64,000 bases of DNA from Anodontia alba (lineage: Eukaryota > Mollusca > Bivalvia > Lucinida > Lucinidae), in the NCBI GenBank assembly GCA_964016985.1, contig OZ024826.1, positions 7,117,855 through 7,181,854 on the forward strand, read 5' to 3'. The notes under the pieces were generated by a model. It did no database searches. It was not told where the DNA came from and worked only from the letters and a program-made list of their open reading frames with translations. Positions 9,692-20,576 of the stretch are shown here, in pieces (the first letter of the stretch is position 1; every line of letters begins with the position of its first letter). The position numbers and the translations under genes are program-made.

Positions 9692-9992
9692 TTAACTCTT
9701 TCGATGCCGAATTTCAGACTAGATTCCCAGCTAGCATTCTACGTAAATCTACATCGGGCCGTCATCGGCCCGTCAGCTACCCTGACGGGCCGATGACGGC
9801 CCGATATAGATTTACGTAGAATGGTGACTGGGTTTATCGACTGTCGATTGAAAAGAGGTTTATATGTAAATTTGAAAGACTGAATGTCAAACAGCGTAGT
9901 TTCTGATGAGACGGCTCATCATGAGCCGTCTCATCTGAAACTACGCTGTTCGCCACAGCCTTTTATTATCGCTGTGGCAGTGAAAGAGTTAA
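9692..9992 (+). mobile_element. TTAA-flanked MITE with nested palindromic insertion
   Basis: It starts TTAACTCTTTCGATGCCGAA and ends GTGGCAGTGAAAGAGTTAA. It has the same AGGTTTATATGTAAATTTGA interior as the 5.9-kb copy, and a perfect-looking hairpin at 9888-9953 (arms TTTCTGATGAGACGGCTCAT and complement). A separate palindromic element at 9726-9832 occupies the left third. Confidence 0.75.
9726..9832. mobile_element. Full-length palindromic element (arms ~51 nt) nested in the TTAA MITE
   Basis: It runs from CCCAGCTAGCATTCTACG to ATGGTGACTGGG; the two halves pair almost throughout (CGGGCCGTCATCGGCCCGTC against its complement), with a few mismatches near the tips. The shorter relative at 60919-60987 has the same CCAGCTAGCATTCT and AGAATGCTTACTGG ends. 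Confidence 0.75.
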
Positions 9993-10038
9993 AGGCAAGT
10001 TTAAACTCTAAGTTGTTGTCGAAAATTAAGAAAAAACA

Positions 10039-10109
10039 ATTATTGATTTGGATACCTGAATGTTTTTATTTATTGCAAATAAAAACATTCAGGTATCCAA
10101 ATCAATAAT
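10039..10109. repeat. Perfect 71-nt inverted repeat (32-nt arms, 7-nt loop)
   Basis: The left arm 10039-10070 begins ATTATTGATTTGGATACCTG. The right arm 10078-10109 is its exact reverse complement and the loop is TATTGCA. Perfect arms of this length imply a very young insertion or maintenance by gene conversion. No other copy was noticed in the window. Confidence 0.95.
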
Positions 10110-10199
10110 ATACGTTGGATGGTTTGACAGTATTGTGCCCCACCGAAGTAATCTGTTGCTGTACTCATGATAACAACTGAGCAGGGGCACAGCATTTAC

Positions 10200-10400
10200 T
10201 ACAAGATTGCATATTCGCCCAGCAAAGATTCAGATCAGCTTGTGCATCCGCGCAGTGTTATGAGATTCTTCTCAGAGTACTCTGTGGGTAACCAAATATT
10301 AACGCGTCTTCTGACGGACAGCTAAGACTCTTATCTGCCCGCGCGGATGCGTAAGCTTATCTGCATATTCACTGGGCTCAGACGCTATCTTGTAGAAAAC
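10200..10400 (+). repeat. Family G hairpin repeat
   Basis: It contains GCCCAGCAAAGATTCAGATC and AGCTTGTGCATCCGCGCAGT, then a mirrored CCCGCGCGGATGCGTAAGCT and TATTCACTGGGCTC. The two ends can pair with each other. Confidence 0.65.
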
Positions 10401-10479
10401 GTTATGTCCCGGCTTAATTTTAATATATGCTTTAGTACATAGGGCATAAGTGAGCCTTGAAATGAAAAATATCCCTTAT

Positions 10480-10625
10480 GACATGTCTGCACAGCGAATA
10501 CTGTGCTCATTCGAGAACAATTGCTATTCGTCGGAAGAAATCTGGATCCTTACCTGTATACAGATTTCGAGGTGAAGATTCGGAAGAGACTGTGCGGATA
10601 CGTCTTCGTCAGGCCCACATATTAT
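10480..10625 (+). repeat. Family G hairpin repeat, diverged
   Basis: TGTCTGCACAGCGAATACTG, then AGGTGAAGATTCGGAAGAGA and CTGTGCGGATACGTCTTCGT; partial and degraded. Confidence 0.45.
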
Positions 10626-10639
10626 TATGTACATTTACT

Positions 10640-13599
10640 TACCTACTTTGCGGGTCATCTTGACTAGCTCGATGGTGTGTACATTACAGTATAGCCGAAT
10701 GAATATAACTCGATTTCACAGTGGGTGTAGATTTGCATATCAAACATAAAATTACACATGCCATGCATGTTTAGCTACAATATTTAGCTGTTCATAATTT
10801 CACCACTTCATAGGTATTGTCGTCTTTCCAGTTTTACTTTTCAAAGAAACCGAAGTAGTATTTTAGATAAAATTATACATTTGTAGGTTCCAAGTAGAAA
10901 ATGATATCAAATATGTTTGCTTCCATTACCTTAGGCTTACATTGAATCAATCGGTATGTTCTTATAGATTTTTTATTACTTCGACACACCAACAAGAAAC
11001 TTTTCCTTCTGTAAATACACGGCCTTTCTATGGCGATCAAACTGCAAGGAAAGGGATAATATTTCATCTTAGTGTGAATTATACCTTTTGACCATTTGGG
11101 ATCAACGAATGAATAGAATCAATAAAACCAAGCAACATGCTGGTTTGTGTTTTCAATATCGGCCGCGTCAAGCAAAAAATGCCTTCGAGCATGCACAAAG
11201 TGTGCGAATACACATCATCATGTACGTGCACAAAGTCTCGTCCGGGCATTTGCTCGCCATTGAGACATCTTGTTTGCAGAGCTTTTCGGATGCTTTTTTT
11301 CTCAGAATTTATGGTATAAATTTAACAAAAATGTATCCGTTTTGATTTCAGCATTTATGGTGTCCATCAAATAGAACGGATTACTTTTTTCTTAGAATTT
11401 TTTTATTGTGTCAAGAAAAATAGAGTTGTGCGGTACGACAAATTACTAGAAATAACAATCGTACTAAAACTGTGTTTGAAATAAGTAAATCGCAAACAGT
11501 CGACTAATAATATATACCCTCGAGTTCCCGGATTTGCCTTATATGTCATAGAGGAAAATAGGAAAATTTAAATACATAGACTTATGAACATATTTTATTT
11601 AATATTACTGAGCGCACTTGCAAAACTGATCCCAGTATCTTGACGACACCATTACAAGTCGCATGTCCAAGGGGATAATCATTGTATCATGATATACATT
11701 GATTCAAGTTATTAAACTGTCAATAGCGTGTGTGTATAAACAAAATATATAGTTGTTTTGTCATATTTGTTTTGTACTGGCTGTAGTTATTGTATCTTGA
11801 TATCTTGTTCCGATGTTATACATGCCTACAATTTGCATAAAGTTTTGTAAGTAATGTATTGTATTGTACATAACGATTGTATCCATATATATTTGCATAA
11901 TAATTGTATTTATATAAGAACTTGTTCAGTCCCACTATGAATAGCCTAGCTCATTGACATCTACAGGTGCTTGGACTATCGTTGGGGTCAAAATCTGAAA
12001 TTTTGTTGTTTGTGGGGGGTGTTGGAAACGTGATTATGTTGAGGGTATGGGAGTTTGAGTGATGTAGCCTTTTTGGACAGCAGCAACGTGTTAATATTTT
12101 AATAGTATTGTGTAAGATTTTCTTAGTACTGTTTCGAGTAGACTGACAAAATGATAGTTATTTATGGGAATGGTAGAAATTACTATAGCTTTTGATTGTA
12201 AACGTCAAGTTTGGTTTAAACAATCAAGATCTGGTCCAAGCCTCTGTAACATATAAAAAACCTGAGTATCTCTCTTTTGTATCAGACTGTGTTTGTTTTG
12301 CTTGACGAAAACTTTGTATTAAAGTTGGCCAGAATAGCAATAGTTCGGATTGACCCTAGAATGAGCGACATCACATCTCTTCGTTAGCTGGCTGGTTGCT
12401 GCCAACGACTTACCATAGCCTGTTGGCTTTCCTATGCTACGTTACCTGTAAATGGTCAGCTGAAGCAGGTGAAAGTAAATGTGTTCTAGGTCAAGGAAGT
12501 TCCTTTTTTTGGCCGGGCTGTAGTTCAGTATGTCAAATTAAGATGCCATTTGTAGAGCTTTATTCCAGAGCACGTATTAACTTTGAAATAAAAATGGAGG
12601 TCAGTTGTTCTTAAGTTTGAAGAACAGAATATATTTATCAGGAAAATGGCAAATCCGATATAAGATTAAATTCTGCTAATACTGAAGGAAATATTTTCTG
12701 AATTTTAAGCACAAGGTGCGTAAACTGATATACCGTAGTCGGTATCTTCAGATTCCGTGTTACGGTTTTTTTAAACATTTCTGATGGCGTCATGAAGTTT
12801 GCGACGTAATGTCATTTATACTGAATACACGGCCTGTCTAATCCTCTAGAGGTAATATATTTCTACTATACTTTGATTTCTTTTTTCTTCACGGGATAAT
12901 TCGTTTTTATTTTGTGCTGAAATTACTAAACTGGCTTCAGAAATAGATAATATGCTCTTATTCCAGAATCAGATTTTATTCCTGACGCCTAAAATTGTAT
13001 AAACTTAAGCAGAAATATGACTTGTAAACGCTAACATTACATCTCATTCAGAATATTAAAGTTTGAAATATCTGCAGGAGTTGTGTTTACATACATGTAC
13101 ACCAGTTTTATTAATAAAATACTCTTTTAAATTGTATATATCTCACACACTCCGTATCACATTTGGATATCAAGAATGATTTTATTTTGTTCGCACAGGT
13201 TTTACTCTGTTTTAAATGTGGTAGATCCATGACATATACAGACAGAAACAGCAGTTTTCCGCAGTTGTGGAAATCGGCCCAGTTGTGGGACCCGGCCCAG
13301 TTGTGAGTTCTAGAGTTGAAATCTATTAGCGGAAAGCATAACCCACGACCAGACTGTGTGGTTGCTGGTTGTGTAATCAAGGTCATCATGGAAATTGTCG
13401 TCATTTGGCATCTTAACATCAAAGAAACATTTAGCCAATTAGCTACAAATTGAAATAAAACGTATCTATACAGAAAGTTGCTCCCATCCTCCGAAAAGAG
13501 AGATCAGTCTACCAGAAAATTTGCTTCCGTGGAATATGAATCCGTTTGCAAAGACAACTAGAATGCGCAATCGATAGCGCGCCATCGCAAATCCCCACG
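10640..13599. other. Three kilobases with no supported feature
   Basis: AT-rich sequence without a convincing exon, RNA gene or transposon. Small details: an AATAAA-containing stretch near 12585, and three short CCCAGTTGTGG-like repeats at 13263-13310. I cannot assign a function; intron or intergenic DNA is most likely. Confidence 0.4.
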
Positions 13600-14285
13600 C
13601 ATGTTGCTAATGTTGCTAATAGCATGACGGGCGGATGGACTTGCTCTCCCTAACCCTTATCATGTAGCAAGTTTGCTTAAATTCCGCCCAGTGCTTTAGG
13701 AGGAGATAGCGTGACGGACAGATGGATGACGCCGAACGCACGAACCGGAAAAATAATGTTGCTCTCGCACACCCGTATCATGAGGGGCGAGTGATGTAGC
13801 AAGTTTGGTTGAATTCCGCCCAATGGTTTAGGAGGAGATAGCGTGAATGACAGATAGACGGACGACGGACGCACGGAAAAAATGTTGCTCTCGCACACCC
13901 TTACCATGATGGGAAGTGATGTAGCAAGTTTGGCTGAATTCCGCCAAGTGGTTTAGGAGGAGAAAGCGTGACAGACAAATGGACGAACGACGGACGCACG
14001 GGCACACGTAATATTAATGTTGTTCTTGTACACCCTGACTATGAGGGGAAGTTTGGTTGAATTCCGTCCAGTGGTTTAGGAGTAGATAGTGTGACAGACA
14101 AATGGACGGACGACGGACGCATGGACGGACGCACAGAAAAATAATTCTGCTCTTGCACACCCTTATCATAAGGGTAAATGATGTAGCAAGTTTAGTAGAA
14201 TTCCGCCCAGTGGTTTAATAAGAGAAGATAGCGTGACGGACAGACGGACAGGCGGGCGGAGGGACGGAGGCGTCATCAATATCCC
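13600..14285 (-). repeat. Tandem core of a pearl/Helentron-like element, ~128-bp units
   Basis: About five units of 117-134 bp, each with TGTAGCAAGTTTGG, GAATTCCGCCCAGTGG, TTTAGGAGGAGATAGCGTGA, CGGACAGACGGACGACGG and TTGCTCTCGCACACCC. The complement of one part (CTCCTCCTAAACCACT) occurs at the 5' end of the 36.5-kb element, linking the two and placing this one on the minus strand. Both termini are missing or unrecognised. Confidence 0.75.
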
Positions 14286-14340
14286 ATCGTTTTTTTAAAA
14301 AAGCGTGTAGATAAAAACCTCTAAAAGAGATACTTCGTGG

Positions 14341-14395
14341 TAAGGGGGGTGGGGGGGATGGGGGAGGGCGGGGTAGGGTATGGGGGTGGCGGTGT
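14341..14395 (+). repeat. G-rich tract with quadruplex potential
   Basis: Several runs of three to seven G within 55 bases (GGGGGGTGGGGGGGATGGGG and further runs). Low-complexity spacer next to the tandem core. Confidence 0.7.
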
Positions 14396-15056
14396 TTAAT
14401 GATGTCTGAGGCTACAAATGTAGACAGACTGGGTATAAGGGTATAAGGGTGATTAAAGATTCATTAGGAAATGCATGTTTGGTGGTTAACTCAATCGCTG
14501 TTAAGTATTTCTTGCACTGTTTAATTGGGCGACAGCGGGTCAAGCAATAGACTAAATAACGGCTTGAACCTAAATCTGTTAAGCGGCTTAATATCAGCCC
14601 TAGCTTGTCTATACTATTGTGTCCGTGCTGTATGGCAGTCGTAAAACTTCTCCCCGTTCATAAATATAATAGCATTATTTCATCCTCAGGGATCGTACTT
14701 ACAATCACATTTCACATCTCTTTCACTCTGACATAATTTACTATCTTTCAAACATTCCAGGACTAACACTGAAGTACATACAACTAACGGATAGCTGTTG
14801 TTACAGTATGCTGTAAAATTGTTTAGATATAGATATCTGAAACAACACTTATCTTGATAAGAAGACAATAGTTTCTATCTGGCTCGTTATCCAGGTTGTC
14901 CTTCCATCACAGTGTACGATGGTATCGTGAGTTTATGTCACATCAAACTAACCGGCCTATGCTAGCCATATAGAAAGAAAACATGCAAATAACCTGCACA
15001 GAGAAACTTTACTCCGACTATTTTGTCTGAGTCTGAGCTACGTCAACAAATAATCG
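14396..15056. other. Unassigned spacer
   Basis: No supported feature apart from a short GGGTATAAGGGTATAAGGGT direct repeat near 14432. Confidence 0.35.
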
Positions 15057-15112
15057 GCTATGTTGTGTGATTGTGGCTCTTCCTGGACATCTTCTTTACT
15101 ATGTTTTCCTGA
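15057..15112 (+). repeat. Short fragment related to family E/R 3' region
   Basis: GGCTATGTTGTGTGATTGTG then GCTCTTCCTGGACATCTTC. Similar fragments are at 27205-27265 and 40127-40180; the layout resembles GGGCTGTGTTACATGACTGT in family E and the end of family R. Confidence 0.5.
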
Positions 15113-15143
15113 CGCTGAAGATTGATCTAGTCCCTCACGTTGC

Positions 15144-15420
15144 ATCACGAAAACACATCTATATAATTTCGACCCCCTTAAACCCCTCTTTTATATAGTA
15201 AAACTGGGGTTTACAGGGGTATACATTATTTTTCTTATTTCTGCTCAAAAACATAGATTGTGGGTACTCGTTAGAACCGCCTCAACGAGGCGGTTCTAAC
15301 GAGTACCCACAATCTATGTTTTGAGAAAAAATATGGAAAATATCAGAATTATTTATCTGAACATTTTCCTTTTTTGGTTGTAAAATTTTCAGTATATTTA
15401 AATAGGCGTGTTTTCGTAAT
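15144..15420 (+). mobile_element. MITE1 copy D
   Basis: It starts ATCACGAAAACACATCTATA and ends AGGCGTGTTTTCGTAAT. The central palindrome is almost perfect (AGATTGTGGGTACTCGTTAG to its complement, pivot CCTCAACGAGG). One of the best-preserved copies and a good consensus reference. Confidence 0.93.
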
Positions 15421-16249
15421 GGCTTTTTACAAAATTAATATACCTATTTTTAAATGGATTCAGATCCACATACCATAATTATATTGGCCCTTTATGCTAA
15501 ATATTTAAATGTACCTGCGACAAATACTGCATTACATAGATGTTCTGAATTTAATTGTTTTTAGTGTTAAATAGCCTTGTTATCTGCTTTGTAATGAGAC
15601 CTAATACACATATTCAGATAGACAATCATGACTCCTAGATAATCATACTGTAGTCTGTTTATAAGATTACACCTCTTGTTGGCTGTTACTGTGTGTTTAC
15701 ATTGAGAAATCTTGCTAATTGCATCCGTCCACATGCTCTTGAAGTTTTCTGTTTATTTTGTTGCGCGCAAATACGTATGCCTGGTCTCTGATACGATAAG
15801 ACGTTGTGAATACAAGAGACTAATTGCTGACCTCGGTGCAAGGAGGTGAGTATAGTGTTGCTTATCATATTAGTGTTTAAAATTAAAAATATGTCACTCG
15901 CTACAAAATAATTGGTCACAACAAGGATATCCATGTCCACTCTTAACCTAATTATGTTTGGTATATATGCTTCTCTCCTAAATTGCACGATCTGTTTGAA
16001 GAGAAACTGCAATAGTAATCTAACCTTAGAAAGATAAACAATAATACTATTGGGGGTTTAAAGCAATATGTACCTCTTTTATCTAGACAATAACCTGGAA
16101 GGGACATAGTAGATCATGAAATATATGCAGAGTATCTTCTATCCAGGAAGTTTGAAGTTTGAGAAAATGGATATATTGGAAGCAACGAGCACACTAATGA
16201 AAATACAATTCAATTCTTTAGTTGCCAAACCAAACAAAGAACACATAAA
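15421..16249. other. Unassigned spacer
   Basis: No supported gene or repeat. A minus-strand open frame of about 108 codons at 15686-16012 shows no domain and no compositional sign of coding. Confidence 0.35.
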
Positions 16250-16432
16250 AGATTGAATTTCATAGTCTTGGTTTATTGAGACTCTTTATATGACAGCAAT
16301 GTAGTGTGCAGGGCTGCATACGTTCATTAACACCGGCTTAAAGACATAGCTACCCAGGCGTTATTCGATAAAGATCAAAAGTCCATCATAACGAAGTGAT
16401 TATGATATCCCAGGAATGGACAGTAAAGAGCT

Positions 16433-16707
16433 TAACGAAAATACGCCTATTCAAATATATTGATTTTTTTATAACCAAAAAAGGAAAATTTTCAGATAAA
16501 AAATTCTGATATTTTTCATATTTCTGCTCAAAACATAGATTGTGGGTACTCGTTAGAACCGCCTCGGCGAGGCGGTTCTAAAGAGTACACACAATCTATG
16601 TTTTGAGCAGAAATAAGAAAAATAATGTATACCTCTGTAAACCCCAGTTTTACTATATAAAAGTGGGTTTTAAGGGGTTCAGAATTATATAGGCTTGTTT
16701 TCGTAAT
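16433..16707 (-). mobile_element. MITE1 copy E
   Basis: Inverse orientation: TAACGAAAATACGCCTATTC at the left, GGCTTGTTTTCGTAAT at the right. The palindrome around 16535-16605 has intact arms and pivot CCTCGGCGAGG. Confidence 0.92.
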
Positions 16708-17269
16708 GGGCCTTCCGGCGGTAATAAATATTTTGTTAGGCTCATATGATTTTCCCTTTGAATCGGATAAATAAGCCAGTACTAAATACCCCTACTGGGA
16801 CTCTCCCTGTCTATTGTTTGTTAACAGTATATTAGCCCATTCACTTATCAGTGATATGACTAATGACCGAGACACATATTATTTTTATGATTTTCCGTGC
16901 AACTCGAATTTCCAAGATACGCAGATTCTAATGAGTACACTCAACATACAATCATTGTGTAGACAATCGAAAAGATTTCCCGAAGGAAAATAAATACAAA
17001 CTACACTTTAATAAAGTGCAGGGAGACTTTTAAGGCAGTCCACGGTACAGCACCAGCTGCAGCAAAATTAAAAACACTTTTTACAAATGGTGTCCTAAAA
17101 AACTAAGAACACTTTAAAGAACGAAAATAGGAGGCTCGAGTTTAATTGAGCCTCTTTATATGAGACCAATTTAGTTTGTAAGGCTACATGTGCCCATTAG
17201 CACCGGCTTAAGTGGCACTCAAGTTTTCATGATACCACAGCGGATTTAATCATTCTGAAATACAGTATA

Positions 17270-17640
17270 ACATCAGTGGCTCGAACCCGGATGGCTCGTT
17301 TACCGTGGACGATTCGAACTCTTTTTTCAGTCCCTACAAATCCTTCCAATAGCTCAAGAGAACAAATATTTAGGGATTTATTCTTATTTTATCATGGAAT
17401 TGTATGTTATATGTACTCATTAGAATCGCCTTATCGAGGCGATTCTAATGAGTACACTAAAGATACAATCATTGTGTAGAAAATCAAAAATATTTCCCTA
17501 AGGTATCGCTATTTGCTTCTTGAACTGGTGCCATGATTAACCCTCAGTGGCTCGAACTACCCATGTCTCGAACGAATTTCCACGGTCCCAAAGATGTTCA
17601 AGCCATTGAAGTTCGACTGTACAAATAAACATTGCACTAT
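17270..17640 (+). mobile_element. Palindromic element L, sharing the MITE1 hairpin core
   Basis: GTGGCTCGAACCCGGATGGC at the left and CACGGTCCCAAAGATG at the right. The centre is a hairpin at 17413-17456 made of GTACTCATTAGAATCGCC and its complement, pivot TTATCGAG. This matches the MITE1 core (GTACTCGTTAGAACCGCC) although the flanks differ. A partial right half recurs at about 16915-17000, and an end fragment lies at 63835-64000. Confidence 0.6.
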
Positions 17641-18029
17641 ACTGAAGTACATGGAGACTATTTACGGCACGTAACACCAGCTGCAATGAAGTCAGTAAAG
17701 GTCTATGAAGGTTTGTCCCTGGGAACTAAGAACATATAAAAGAAGGGAAATCGGAATCGCAGTTTTATGGAGACTCTTCATGCGACAGTATCGTAGCTGG
17801 CTCTCACTAATCTAAAAGGACCAGTAACAAAACTACAATAAAGAAGTACGGGTTGACATTTTATGGCCATAACGCGGTCTCTAACACCAGCTGTGTGAAC
17901 TTATTCTGACAAAATGGTCCTTAAAATGCGGAGCAAACTGAAGAAACAATAGTAGCAGACCCGCTTAATTGAGACTGTTCATGAAAACATGTATATGAAG
18001 ACACCCACGAAAAACCTTAATCACGAAGT

Positions 18030-18240
18030 ACAGGCTTTCCGAGGAATCTAGGAAGGAGATAACAGGAACAACAATAAAACAACAAACGTCATATATGAAA
18101 CCATCGATACACGAACCAAAACGAACTGCAACAGAGGAACCGCCTAGGAACGGTCAACAGAAAACCTACTGGTGGTGGTAATGGTGCTGAAACCACTGCC
18201 GCACAAGCTGATTAAAAATTAAACTTGATTCATTTAAAGG
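18030..18240 (+). repeat. Family E repeat
   Basis: CAAACGTCATATATGAAACC, then AACTGCAACAGAGGAACCGC and CTAGGAACGGTCAACAGAAA; collinear with other family E copies. Confidence 0.6.
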
Positions 18241-18319
18241 AGCCTTCTTAAGAGAAAATTCTCTTTACCGTGTTTTTTACTCACCTGAGGATCATATACA
18301 TTATACTTTCGTTTTATTC

Positions 18320-18544
18320 TTGATAATATCTTTATTCTGTTTGGTACTAAATCATGCAAACAAATTTACGTATACCTATGGGTACAAACTGTGCTCCCAT
18401 CTTATTGCGGATTTGTTTCTGTTCTGTTACGAAAGAGGTTTTATGCTGTCCCTTCTTACGAATATCTGGCCAATATGTTTGAAGCAATCAATTCACCATC
18501 TCGATATTTGGATGACTTACTTAATGTTGATAATTGAGCCAGCG
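18320..18544 (+). pseudogene. Fragment of Penelope-like reverse transcriptase (motifs around the catalytic Asp pair)
   Basis: Read with frame changes it encodes IPMGTNCAP, then LIADLFLFCYERGFMLSL, then SRYLDDLLNVDN, the order found in the larger copy at 33.2 kb. At least two frameshifts make it non-functional. It ends abruptly where the long-TIR MITE at 18533 begins. Family assignment (Penelope-like or a related RT lineage) is from recalled motifs, not from a search. Confidence 0.75.
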
Positions 18545-18761
18545 CACGACAAACCCTACAATAATAAGACTTGTGTGACCAGCAAAGACTCGGATCAACA
18601 TGTACATACACCCAGTATGCCAATGGTCCTTGTTCATTCCTCGTAGGGTAGCTGATATACGATCAGCGAAGACTCTGATCAGACTACGCGAATGCATAGC
18701 TGATCGAGTCTTCGCTGGTGGCACAAGACTTATTGTAGTTTTTGTCTTGCGCTGGCTCAAT
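18533..18761. mobile_element. MITE with long terminal inverted repeats (~50-60 nt)
   Basis: The left end ATTGAGCCAGCGCACGACAA is matched by the right end CTTGCGCTGGCTCAAT. Pairing continues through ACAATAATAAGACTTGTG and AGCAAAGACTC towards the centre. It is inserted directly after the LLNVDN codons of the RT fragment. No clear target duplication. Confidence 0.85.
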
Positions 18762-19153
18762 AGATATTCTAGACTAATGATTGATAAAAAAACTACATTT
18801 AGATAAAATTAATACCTCTGACACCGAGCACCTTTCTGGATTTTAATTTATCAATATCTAATGACAATAAATGACACAGAGTTGATGATAAACGGGACGA
18901 CTTTGATGTTCCATTTTTTTGGATGGCGATGTCCCTCCTAGTGTATATATTTCTCATTTTATTCGTTTTGTTACAGCATTTAGTCAAGAAAGTGACTTTG
19001 ATAACTGAAATAAAGTTTTAACTGCTAAACTTCTTAAGCAAGGGTACCGTTATCATAAACTACGCAGACTTTTTTTCTAAATTTATTTTGTCCTCGGCTT
19101 TGCTTCTTACGGCACCTCGGGAAGGAGGTGCTTTGTAACTGTGGTATTTCCCG
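18762..19153. other. Spacer with weak family E similarity at its right end
   Basis: 19080-19153 reads GGCACCTCGGGAAGGAGGTG then AACTGTGGTATTTCCCGTG, resembling the 3' part of family E; the rest is unassigned. Confidence 0.35.
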
Positions 19154-20311
19154 TGTACCGTCACTTATATGTTTACTAATGATGTTCCAGCTATCACTGA
19201 ACCCCGCTATGAGAAAAGGTTACTCAGGTACAGATATTGCTTTGGTCGCATCAAGCTAAACGGTGTTTTCAAAAACATGCAAGCTGCACATATCGAGTTC
19301 TGCCTGCGCATCCACACACTTAGGGTTTCGCATTCCGTTAAACAGTATTAACGAATTTGGAATAGTGAAGATCCAGAACAGACTGCGCGGATAAATCATA
19401 TATGTTATGCTTGACGAAGCCATATAGGTCGCAACGTGAGAAAACGTACGTTCTGACATGTGTGCCCACCAAAGACACAAATAAGCTTGCGTATCCGCAC
19501 AGTCTGATCAGAGTAGTTACTGTTGGCATGAAGAAATTTTGAATCTATAGGTATTCAAAATGCGCCAAGTGAAGATTTTAATCATACTGAGACAATGCAC
19601 AGGCTTATCTGAATCTTCACCAGTGTACAGGTGCGAAGTTACTGTTTTGATGCTACGGCTCATATATTCTAATAGAATTGTAAAGAAAACTGAAATTAAC
19701 CCTTAAAACGCCAAGAAAACCTGCATCTGAAAATGTCGTCTGTTTATGTCGTCTGCTGAATATTCTTGCAAACTTTTCAAACCTATTTTTGCATAAAGGC
19801 AAACAGTGTGGACCTAGATCAGACAGCTACTAAAGGAGCAGTCTGATCTGGGTCCACACTGTTTGCAGAAGTGACTTTTAAAGTAACCAGCAGAAGACAA
19901 AGCAGACGACAATAAATGCTTTTGCTGCAGGCAGCTACAGTAACTATTGTATAGCAGGAGCTTAAACTTCACCACGAGCATAGTCTGAAATAACAAACGA
20001 GTTATCTCTCGTGCATTGAGAAGAAAGCATCCCACTATAAGATGAATACATCTGAAAAAGTTTTACCTTCATTCAAAGTGAGGCAACCCTAAAGAAAGTA
20101 AATTATCTCTAGTGTTTGAAAGATTTTAAAACGTCGGACGTATGAAATAATTGTTTTCAGAGGAAAGGAATTAAACTATTTCCACTCTCTGTCTCGGAAG
20201 GATTTCCACTCAAATCAAAATAGCTGATTTTTCTCAACCATAAAAAGAGATGATGGAAAAAAACAAAAAAAAACAATAAACAAACAAACAAAAAAAAAAA
20301 AAAAAGAAAAA

Positions 20312-20534
20312 AAGGCAACAACAAGAACAAAAACGCCACATATAAAAATACGCACGCACGAACAAAGAAGAGCTGCAACTTAGCTACAACCTTGGAAACC
20401 TTGGAAATGTCAATAGAAATATGTGTCCGCTTGTGTTGTCCTTATTTGTTCCTCATCTCTATTTCTTTTTGTGTCTTGGGAGGGCTGTGTTACATGACTG
20501 TGGCATTTTCTGGGTATCTTCACTTACAAACAAA

Positions 20535-20576
<42 letters not shown>

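Larger units (their letters stand above)
16250..18020 (+). repeat. Degenerate ~210-bp tandem repeat, broken up by insertions
   Basis: Recurring landmarks are a GAGACTCTTCATATG-like motif (about 16267, 17150, 17768, 17977), AACACCAGCTGCAAT-like (about 17051, 17673, 17883), ACCGGCTTAA and GAACTAAGAACA. After subtracting the MITE1 copy and the palindromic elements, spacing is near 210 bp. The period estimate is by eye. Confidence 0.45.

Noticed and set aside
13600..14285. Regularly spaced repeats considered as a CRISPR array
   Set aside because: Units are head-to-tail tandem repeats without unique spacers, in eukaryotic DNA with related cores elsewhere in the window.
15686..16012. Minus-strand open frame of 108 codons
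   Set aside because: No recognisable domain, no coding-like composition and no flanking exon signals; consistent with chance in AT-rich DNA.
20157..20378. Phe/Leu-rich membrane-like open frame and its repeats at 22542 and 24911
   Set aside because: It translates A-runs and family E sequence on the opposite strand; its repetition follows from the triplication.
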